From: Bathymodiolus brooksi
Taxonomy: Eukaryota > Mollusca > Bivalvia > Mytilida > Modiolidae
Assembly: GCA_963680875.1 (NCBI GenBank)
Contig: OY804586.1
Coordinates: 51,432,203-51,496,202 of the forward strand
DNA length: 64,000 nt
Direction: 5' to 3'
The position numbers were made by a program, and so were the translations under genes. This document shows positions 60,001-64,000 of the stretch, in pieces (the stretch's first letter is position 1; the number at the start of each line of letters is the position of its first letter). Below the pieces are notes generated by a model. That model had not been told where the DNA came from, ran no database searches, and worked only from the letters and a program-made list of their open reading frames with translations.

Positions 60001-61394
60001 TTTTCCAGTATTGTTATAAATACTGTTAAAATAACAGCCGGAACCTTTGAGCCGTAATGATTGCGGGAGGTTTGGCGCTTTAAAATCTGATTCAACCCAC
60101 CATTTCTTTAGAAATGCCCGTACCAAGCCAGGGTCATTACGGTTTTCACAGTTTTCCGGTTGTTGACTGATTTTGTCTGTCTATATACTTATGAGTTTTG
60201 ACTTTCCCTTTGTAAGATTGTTCAGAGTTCGGTAATTTTGTTATTACCCTTATTTGTAAGATTGTTCGGAGTTCGGTAATTTTGTTATTACCCTTATTTG
60301 TAAGATTGTTCGGAGTTCGGTAATTTTGTTATTACCCTTATTTTGTAGAAGGACAACAATACAATGGCCAAAACAAAAATGACAAAGAGACAAATTCATG
60401 CTGTACTACATGGTTATTCCCGGATATAGTGTTTGTAACTTTTGTCTCGTTATGAATTTCGATAGAATAAACTGCTCACATGATCTAAAATAGAAATCAA
60501 TCAAATTAATTATATGTACTTACTGGTCTAATATTAAATTTGTCGAAATATTTTACAAGAATCAATCTAGAGAGTTCAGGATCACAGATAACTAAGCTAG
60601 GTTTAAATCCTTCATAATATCTAAAAGTAAAATGACATTAATTACACAACATTCTGAGGGGCAATCACTGTAAATGAATGTCGTTTCTTGTGAGTCACAT
60701 GTGGAATAGTGTGTAATTTACTAGTGGAACAGGAACATGAACTACTTACCCTTACGACGAACCTGAGTTCACCCCCGGGTTTTAGAGGGGTTGGTGTTAC
60801 TCAATGTTCAGTTTTATGCGCATGTTTTGTAGATCGTTGTTTGTTCTTTTTCTTTTGGCCATTGTGTTATTTGTCCATCGATTTACGGATTCTGATTACC
60901 TCCCTTTGGTATCTTCAATCTCCTCTTATTAAAACTATTATATTGTATCATGGCAACAACAAGCTAATTGTCAATGAGATAATGATGTCCGCTTTACACT
61001 AGTCCAACACGCTCAGTTGGATTTTTATAGTGCTAGCCCACTGCTTACATGTCGCCCCACTTGAACACATTATCCTGATTCCGAGCCAACCAGTCTTTGC
61101 TTTTTCTCCTTAATGCTGCATGCTTAACAGAGAATCAATTTTATTGTTTTTGGTTTGACCCAATCGGGGCTCCATCCTACGATCTACCGAACTGGAGGAG
61201 AGCACGCTAACCATTATACCACCTATGCTGTTGTATGTGTTATTGTGTTCCAAATATTGAGGGCCATACATTGCTATTTACTATTTGTAGAACCATTAAT
61301 TCTTTTCTTTTTAAATATCTTGCCCAGTAGTATTGACTTACCCATAAATGTCACCAAATTGTTTTCTCCAAACCTTGAACATCGACAATTTATC
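41879..61394 (-). CDS. Cytochrome P450, CYP3 clan; ten exons, partial at both ends
   Basis: Heme-thiolate monooxygenase of the endoplasmic reticulum membrane that normally takes electrons from NADPH-P450 reductase and oxidises lipophilic substrates. Ten exons (61394-61342, 60620-60524, 55674-55555, 53601-53510, 51696-51545, 50045-49933, 46254-45997, 45153-45065, 43759-43622, 42041-41879) total 1275 nt, and phases agree at all nine junctions, giving 425 codons without a stop. Family members are about 500 residues; the membrane anchor and Pro-rich hinge (first exon, beyond 64000) and roughly 30 C-terminal residues are missing. Motifs in order: [21 protein letters not shown] (C-helix), GGFGTTN (I-helix), ETLR (K-helix), [21 protein letters not shown] (heme Cys). 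It resembles CYP3A and CYP5A proteins most. Oddities: Gly replaces the acidic I-helix residue, and Tyr replaces Phe in PERF and in the heme loop. Substrate is unknown. Confidence 0.95.
42723..42980 (+). mobile_element. SINE family A in P450 intron (exon i to j)
   Basis: Full-length, opposite to the gene: AGCCCGGGTGGCTCAATGAG to GTGGCATTAAACACA. One of the best-kept copies in the window, useful as the family reference. Confidence 0.9.
43275..43615 (-). repeat. Two adjacent family G dispersed repeats in P450 intron
   Basis: Two tandem, diverged copies on the minus strand (about 43275-43470 and 43505-43615), each with the TTTGAAGAT(A/C)CC(A/C)AA(A/T)GGGTAATC end. The second ends a few bases before the donor of exon i. 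Confidence 0.7.
43622..43759 (-). CDS. P450 exon i (beta-2 to PERF region)
   Basis: Acceptor TTCTTTTTTGCAG, donor [28 protein letters not shown] is the typical R-x-C-x-x-(D/E)-x-x-(I/L)-x-G-x-x-(I/F)-x-KG block. It is followed by [10 protein letters not shown] and two bases of the Arg that begins the next exon, giving PER-Y. Confidence 0.94.
43830..44150. mobile_element. Family H MITE with internal tandem duplications
   Basis: Ends CAGTGAAACCTGTCTAAGCC and (inward from the right) CAGTGAAGCCTGCTTAAACC, flanked by TA. Inside, a 72-bp block (AATAAAGGTTATAATTAACA...) is present twice, and the 3' end with its flank (51 bp, GTAGTACTTTAGTGTACCAG) is duplicated to 44150. Confidence 0.82.
44640..44775 (-). 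repeat. Dispersed repeat family E, partial
   Basis: Shares AAAGGGAAAGTCAAAACTCA and ACAGACAAAATCAGTCAACA with the longer copies at 47035-47300 (same strand), 48395-48655 and 59990-60345 (opposite strand). No coding frame. Confidence 0.75.
45065..45153 (-). CDS. P450 exon h (K-helix, ETLR)
   Basis: Acceptor CATTATTGCAG, donor GTAAGTAAGG. Encodes [20 protein letters not shown] then TLRILPCAP plus two bases. ETLR is the invariant E-x-x-R of the K-helix. This exon lacks a start codon and is too short to show as a long open frame, but phases agree on both sides. Confidence 0.94.
45997..46254 (-). CDS. P450 exon g (I-helix)
   Basis: Acceptor TTTTATTTACAG, donor GTAAGTAT; 86 codons, phase 0 both ends. 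[11 protein letters not shown] is the usual x-D-F-(L/I) start, [14 protein letters not shown] leads into [18 protein letters not shown]. In CYP3A the centre is AGYETTS; here the acidic residue is Gly while the following Thr-Thr is kept. [13 protein letters not shown] completes the J-helix. Confidence 0.95.
46327..46745 (-). mobile_element. SINE family C plus duplicated tail in P450 intron (exon f to g)
   Basis: On the minus strand the head with GTGGGTTCAAGCCCCAGTAA, the C body and two tandem copies of the CGCCACGATATAGCTGAAAT 3' end. Orientation is the same as the P450 gene; the head lies at the 46745 end. Confidence 0.78.
47035..48655. repeat. Inverted pair of family E repeats around a degenerate ~200-bp tandem repeat
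   Basis: A reversed family E copy (47035-47300) and a forward copy (48395-48655) are mirror images with about 250 matching bases. Between them, 47650-48140 holds about three diverged ~200-bp units marked by GCATATATGACTTTGTGGAA or AGAATCTAAATACTGATAAC. The whole lies in one P450 intron (exon f to g). Confidence 0.75.
48984..49262. mobile_element. hAT-like MITE with GC-rich ends and poly-C tract
   Basis: Starts CAGGGGCGGATCCAGGATTT and ends CCTGGATCCGCCCCTG, a 16-bp inverted repeat. The interior has two copies of TTTTACGCCAAAAAATCATA and an 18-bp C run near 49230. A truncated relative lies at 61593-61765. CAGGGGCGG ends are typical of hAT-type elements; no clear 8-bp duplication was confirmed. 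Confidence 0.8.
49933..50045 (-). CDS. P450 exon f (G-helix region)
   Basis: Acceptor TTTCATTTTTACAG, donor GTAAAATA. 37 codons: [20 protein letters not shown], then [15 protein letters not shown]. Matches the P-F-L-x-x-(L/F) and x-I-x-x-R segments before the I-helix. Confidence 0.88.
50206..50470. mobile_element. MITE with AGGGACC ends
   Basis: AGGGACGGACCATTTAGCTT at the left and AAGTTAAATGGTAGGTCCCT at the right are inverted copies. The interior repeats AAAATATTCTGATT and carries a C run near 50435. A second copy is at 62990-63260. Confidence 0.82.
50694..50874. mobile_element. Family H MITE with TA flanks
   Basis: CAATGCAACCTGTCTAAGCC to GGTTTAGACAGGTTTAACTG, with TA at both borders. 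The interior matches the 43830 copy (AAAATTAACAAAGACTCC). Confidence 0.8.
51125..51335 (+). mobile_element. tRNA-derived SINE, family D
   Basis: Head GGTCGTCGTGGTCGTGATCG, TATGGTAGTTGG, a B-box-like GAATTCAAACCCCGCACGTG, then the same GATAAAGTTTATCAGTTACT and TTTTCTCCGGGTATCCCGGT middle block as family A. The 3' domain is replaced by the 25-bp array. Confidence 0.82.
51340..51544. repeat. 25-bp minisatellite abutting a P450 donor site
   Basis: About eight units of ATATTTACTACATGTCTATA then AATAG. On the gene strand each unit presents GTAAATATCTATTTATAGAC, and the first one supplies the donor of exon e (GCAA then GTAAATATC). Confidence 0.92.
51545..51696 (-). CDS. P450 exon e (E to F helices)
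   Basis: Acceptor TTGATGTGTTGCAG, donor [28 protein letters not shown] corresponds to the A-x-D-(V/A)-I-x-x-x-x-F-G block of CYP3 proteins. The F-helix part ([13 protein letters not shown]) follows. The donor is the first unit of a 25-bp tandem array (51340-51544). Confidence 0.92.
53510..53601 (-). CDS. P450 exon d (D-helix region)
   Basis: Acceptor TTTTATGTTGGTAG, donor GTATGTAA. Encodes [20 protein letters not shown] then [10 protein letters not shown] plus two bases. No strong motif, but both phases match the neighbours and the position in the fold is right. Confidence 0.82.
53690..53880 (-). repeat. Dispersed repeat family G in P450 intron
   Basis: Minus-strand copy with CCTTTCCGGAGCACCTGGGT and the ATTGTATGTCCTTCTTCGAT end. 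It lies upstream of exon d. Confidence 0.7.
54015..54175 (+). repeat. ~58-bp tandem repeat, three copies
   Basis: TGCTAGTTCACTGAAACAAC followed by AGTCTACAGAAGCACATGTC recurs three times. The unit appears to derive from the SINE family C body, which has CACTGAAACAACAGTC. Confidence 0.85.
54371..54978. repeat. 27-bp minisatellite, about 22 copies, open in both directions
   Basis: The unit is TAATGTAAGCCATTACTTGA then TTGGTTA. Period 27 keeps frames open on both strands: 254 codons reading YIITNQVMA units on the minus strand and about 145 codons reading LIGYNVSHY units on the plus strand. It lies in a P450 intron, has no non-repeat domain and is best seen as a minisatellite. The unit contains an inverted TAATG..CATTA pair. 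Confidence 0.92.
55090..55290 (+). mobile_element. SINE family C, partial
   Basis: Head GCGCCTAGGTGGAGGTAATG, B-box-like GATCGTGGATCCGGTCCCAG, then part of the C body to about 55290. It is opposite in direction to the P450 gene. Confidence 0.65.
55555..55674 (-). CDS. P450 exon c (C-helix, WKTQR)
   Basis: Acceptor GTTTTATTTTCAG, donor GTAAGTAT. 40 codons, phase 0 at both ends. [17 protein letters not shown] contains the W-x-x-x-R motif whose Trp and Arg contact a heme propionate. The substrate-facing B-C loop is just before it (DECSLLNV). Confidence 0.94.
56471..56720 (-). mobile_element. tRNA-derived SINE, family A, full length
   Basis: On the minus strand GCCCGTGTGGCTCAATGAGT through GGGTTCGCCCCTGGC to GTGGCGTTAATTACAATCAA. 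A TTTGATTTGA run beside the 3' end may be its tail. Confidence 0.9.
56721..58134. other. P450 intron sequence without recognised features
   Basis: AT-rich, with a dispersed-repeat fragment at about 56990-57260. Open frames such as 57832-58038 lack P450 similarity. Belongs to the 4.8-kb intron between exons b and c. Confidence 0.45.
58135..58345 (+). repeat. Dispersed repeat family G
   Basis: Begins AGGAGCTGCTTACCCCTCCG, then GAGCACTTGAGTTCATCCCC, and ends CTTTGGTATCTTCAAACTCT. One of the longest copies. Confidence 0.78.
58425..58760 (+). repeat. Direct pair of a dispersed repeat
   Basis: AGGATTTGGATTTCCAA(C/T)GTCA and a following CATGTCGTGG block occur at about 58465 and 58700, and once more at 62880. 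Function unknown. Confidence 0.65.
58761..59162. other. AT-rich P450 intron stretch
   Basis: No gene or clear repeat was recognised except a TA-rich run at about 59130-59165. Confidence 0.4.
59163..59327 (-). mobile_element. tRNA-derived SINE, family B (copy 3)
   Basis: On the minus strand AGTGGATGTAGTCGAGTGGT (A-box region) and GTGTGGGTTCAAATCCCGTC (B-box region), then the B body with TTTGACAGCTC. TATATA runs lie on both sides. Confidence 0.82.
59990..60345 (+). repeat. Dispersed repeat family E with terminal triplication
   Basis: Full copy of the family E block, whose end (TTGTAAGATTGTTCGGAGTT then CGGTAATTTTGTTATTACCC) is repeated three times in tandem between about 60205 and 60345. Confidence 0.82.
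60524..60620 (-). CDS. P450 exon b (beta-1 sheet and B-helix)
   Basis: Acceptor TTTTACTTTTAG, donor GTAAGTAC. Encodes [15 protein letters not shown] then [17 protein letters not shown], the classic G-x-x-P-x-L-(V/A)-(I/V)-x-DP block. Ends at phase 0. Confidence 0.93.
60722..60925 (+). repeat. Dispersed repeat family G
   Basis: ACTTACCCTTACGACGAACC, TGAGTTCACCCCCGGGTTTT and on to CCTTTGGTATCTTCAATCTC. It lies between P450 exons a and b. Confidence 0.75.
60955..61228 (-). mobile_element. SINE family C in P450 intron (exon a to b)
   Basis: On the minus strand the head with GTTAGCGTGCTCTCCTCCAG and a damaged B box (GGATGGAGCCCCGATTG) is followed by the C body. Confidence 0.7.
61342..61394 (-). 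CDS. P450 exon a (A-helix region)
   Basis: Acceptor CTTTTCTTTTCAG, donor GTAAGTC. Encodes [18 protein letters not shown]; the last Gly codon is completed by the next exon. It matches the W-x-K-x-(F/Y)-G-x-(I/V)-(W/Y)-G stretch that follows the hinge in CYP3-clan proteins. The exon starts at phase 0, so an upstream exon ends on a codon border. Confidence 0.9.
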
Positions 61395-61592
61395 CTGAAA
61401 AGAAAAGAAAATTATTTTTCAATATGTAATCAAGTTAATAATTCGACCATTTTCATAATGAATAACAAATTTCGTATATTACAACCCATCTTATAGTTTG
61501 CTTTGATCTTATTTAACGTGATTGATTTTTGTTTAAATTAGCAGTATTTTTGCTACTAAACTCGTAATTTTGATCAGGGGCCATCGTGGTCA

Positions 61593-61765
61593 GGGGCGGA
61601 TTTAGGGCTTCAAATTAGTGGGGGGGGAGGGGGGTCGCACTTAAAATAATTGCGCCGAGAGGAGGGAGGCGCGAAATTTGTTGGGGGTATTTCGTGTGAA
61701 AAATCACGATTTTACGCCAAAAAATCAGATTTTTTCCAATTTTAGGAGGGGGGGGGGGAGGCGCC
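61593..61765 (+). mobile_element. Truncated hAT-like MITE
   Basis: CAGGGGCGGATTTAGGGCTT matches the left end of the 48984 element, with the same GCGCGAAATTTGTTGGGGGT and TTTTACGCCAAAAAATCA interior. The right end is lost at a G run, where a family D SINE begins. Confidence 0.75.
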
Positions 61766-62012
61766 GGGGTCGTGATCGTATGGTAGTTGGATATATAATT
61801 AGCTATACAATCAGTACCTATCACCACTGCTGTTGTGAGTTTGAACCTCGTTCATGGCGAGGTGTACTTGATACAACTTGTATGTGATACGGTTTGTCAG
61901 TGACTTGCGACAGCTTGGTGATTTTCTCCGGATACACCGGTTTTTTCCAACAATAAAGCTGACAGCCACGATATAACTGAAATATTGTTGAAAGTGGCAA
62001 TCAACACCTTAC
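61765..62012 (+). mobile_element. tRNA-derived SINE, family D, with family A-type 3' domain
   Basis: GGTCGTGATCGTATGGTAGT head, GAGTTTGAACCTCGTTCATG B-box region, a TTTGTCAGTGACTTGCGACA block, then CACGATATAACTGAAATATT and GTTGAAAGTGGC, so this copy shows the whole family D layout. Confidence 0.8.
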
Positions 62013-62635
62013 CACTAATCCTAATTTAACGCGATTGATTTTTGCTTAAATTAGCAATTTTTCAGCTACTAATCTCGTAATTTGATCTGTATTTTAAGGA
62101 TAGGAATAAATATTCTCTTCTCAATTCCCACCTACAGATTTTGTTGACAAAAATAGTCACACATTGTTGACGTTTTTGTACCTGGATGCACTTAGCAACA
62201 TTGTAATATGATCAGGTAAAATTATAAATGTATGCAATTCATCTATATATAACTAACTCATTTGTGGGAAAAAAACCTGACATGACCTTGATCTCTTTTC
62301 AGTAGACTAGGTCAACATGTAACGATGATACGAGAAAAAGATTAAAAAAATACAGATGTTTACGTATTATTTACTAATGGACAATGAAATATATAAAAGA
62401 TGAGATGAGTATGTATATTTGTTAAATACTATGTAAAACTGTAGTGTAACCTCCCCATAGCACCTACGCAAGTGCATTAATGTTTTATTGGTAAAACATC
62501 ACACGATCTAAAGGGAGATAACACCACCTACTGACTTAGACTTCTATGTTTTTATAGATACATTTATGTAGTGCGTTGTAGGTACTTGTAGTACAACCAT
62601 GAAATCAAATGATAAAATCCGAAAATTCCACATAC
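62013..62635. other. Unannotated flank upstream of P450 exon a
   Basis: No P450 exon was found here: there is no Pro-rich hinge or hydrophobic anchor preceding a donor on the minus strand. The sequence is AT-rich. Confidence 0.45.
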
Positions 62636-62639
62636 TGTC

Positions 62640-62840
62640 GGAACAGCTCCAATTTAATACGGTCAACCCGGTCTTATGTGACCTTCCAATGCAACAGTGA
62701 AATATGGCCACATAAGACAGGTGGTTGCTTAAAACAGGCTTAATGGATATGAAATGCACTGTGAAGGGAAATGATATTAAGGTCACATAATACAAGTTAT
62801 TGCTTAATAGAGGTGGTCGCTAAAGCAGGATTGACTATAT
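62640..62840. mobile_element. MITE, family J
   Basis: ACGGTCAACCCGGTCTTATG at the left and an inverted GTCGCTAAAGCAGGATTGAC at the right, with TA at both borders. A near copy lies at 63562-63705 (ACAGTCAAACCTGTCTTATG). Confidence 0.75.
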
Positions 62841-62989
62841 CTACATTTTACTCCATAATACAATATTCCTGCCCCAATGCAGGATTTGGATTTCCAATGT
62901 CATATGTGGTGGCCTTTCCTATGTTTAAAGAGTTGAGGTGAGAAGTGATTTTTCGCTTTGTTGATATTGGTAATAAAATGAAAAAGAAG

Positions 62990-63260
62990 AATATTACACT
63001 GTCAGGGTATGGTTTTTTTTTCCTAAAAAAATATTCTGATTTTGGTGGAAGAAAAAAAAATAATCTGGTTCAGAGTTTTTGTCATATAACCTAATGTTAA
63101 ATTCTGGAAAAAAAATTCGCGCTTTGCGCGACAAAAAAAAAAATTCTAACTCTCGTGTTGTCCGAAAATTTTTTTATGAACAAAACAAAAAAACATACTC
63201 CACCCCCCCCCCCCCCCCCCCCCCCCCACCCCTGCAAGCTAAATGGTTGGTCCCTAACAC
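62990..63260 (+). mobile_element. MITE with AGGGACC-type right end, second copy
   Basis: Interior and right end match 50206-50470 (ACATAACCTAAT-type block, then AAGCTAAATGGTTGGTCCCT). It has a C run of about 30 at 63200-63230 and an extra palindrome, TTCGCGCTTTGCGCGA. Confidence 0.78.
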
Positions 63261-63561
63261 ACACATACATGACACTTAATTAAAAAGTGGCGGGGTTAAA
63301 TTAGAAAGTAATTTCAATTGTTATGCATCTTATTATTATTATTTTGCTCTTTAGCAATACATTTATATTTTATTACTTAGATGCGTAAATGTTTCGCGGC
63401 CAATTAACGCTTATTGATACATTTCAACATTGTAGGAGGGAATCCATTAAGGAATTGATATGATCAAATGATTTTTGTGATATATACAGGGTTTAATATT
63501 ACTCATTCGAATACATCATGGGGTTCGTTATGGATGTTGCACTAAGTACATCTGTTCTTCT

Positions 63562-63705
63562 ACAGTCAAACCTGTCTTATGTGACCTTCCAATGGAACAG
63601 TGAAATATAGCCACATAAGACAGGTGGTCGCTTAAAACAGGCTTAATGGATATGAAATGCACTGTGAGGGGAAATAATATTAAGGTCACATAATATACAA
63701 TTATG
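63562..63705. mobile_element. MITE, family J, right end missing
   Basis: Identical over long stretches to 62640-62790 (CTTCCAATGGAACAGTGAAA; CACATAAGACAGGTGGTCGC). Its right end is replaced by the hairpin at 63711. Confidence 0.7.
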
Positions 63706-63710
63706 GCCTT

Positions 63711-63830
63711 CATGAGAAGTTAATATCCATAATTATTAAATTGAGAAAGGGTTATTTTCCCCGAGGTCCGAAGGACCGAGGGAAAATAACTCTTTCGAGA
63801 TTTAATAATTATGGATATTAACTTCTCATG
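63711..63830. mobile_element. Long near-perfect hairpin
   Basis: Arms of about 52 bases (CTTCATGAGAAGTTAATATC at the left against GATATTAACTTCTCATGAAG at the right) enclose GGTCCGAAGGACC, itself palindromic. Flanks are AT-rich. It is probably a fold-back element; the long stem could also cause cloning or assembly artefacts. Confidence 0.85.
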
Positions 63831-64000
63831 AAGAACATAACTGTATTATTATACTGAACTAATATTAGGGAAATAACTAGTTATTGGTTTGACGTGCAAA
63901 AGCGCGCCAATTTCAAACAGTTATTTTGTGCTACGTGCAGATTCCCACACAGTTATTTAACCTACGTGCAGTTTGCCGCGGGAATAATGAGTTATTTCTT

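Noticed and set aside
61400..64000. N-terminal P450 exon in the window
   Set aside because: No hydrophobic anchor with Pro-rich hinge and phase-0 donor was found on the minus strand; it must lie beyond the window.

Overview
This 64-kb window looks like repeat-rich nuclear DNA from a mollusc, probably a gastropod. Three things suggest this: short coding exons separated by large AT-rich introns with GT-AG borders; many tRNA-derived SINEs that end in a conserved 3' domain (TATAGCTGAAATATTGCTGA then GTGGCGTTAAACACC); and short dispersed repeats of the kind common in mollusc genomes. No bacterial operon, CRISPR array, rRNA gene or free-standing tRNA gene was seen. Host class is an inference, because no species marker is present.

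Layout. 1-5400: a nested palindrome, one SINE, then about 3.8 kb of roughly 102-bp satellite arranged as two 1432-bp higher-order blocks. 5400-12000: unique AT-rich DNA and a young 2.2-kb direct duplication (about 7395-9545 and 9640-11790). 12000-17300: short tandem arrays and SINEs. 17566-20381: a DNA element with 524-bp terminal inverted repeats (TIRs) and a 5-bp target duplication; each TIR carries the same ATG-bearing first exon, and these feed two inward-facing genes, one with C2H2 zinc fingers. 20400-29640: SINEs, a 33-bp minisatellite, and a 1.09-kb TIR element inserted cleanly into a SINE. 29647-36128: a 6.5-kb TIR element flanked by TTAA. It carries a plus-strand gene ending in a P2X7-type C-terminal (ballast) domain and a minus-strand multi-exon gene running towards it. 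36130-41500: SINEs, hairpins, one orphan candidate exon and a 34-bp minisatellite that is an amplified SINE head.

41879-61394 (minus strand) holds the only substantial host gene, a cytochrome P450 of the CYP3 clan. Ten internal exons (1275 nt, 425 codons) join in one open frame with matching phases at every junction. They contain the C-helix WKTQR, an I-helix, ETLR, PERY and a heme-cysteine loop. The N-terminal exon(s) lie beyond position 64000, and the last short exon was not found with confidence. Its introns are full of SINEs, MITEs and minisatellites; one array starts exactly at a 5' splice site.

Most other long open frames are open only because the tandem repeats have a period divisible by three, or because they cross SINE copies. 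The most interesting material is the pair of unrelated TIR elements that each carry two convergent genes starting just inside or within the TIRs, and a P450 whose I-helix lacks the usual acidic residue.
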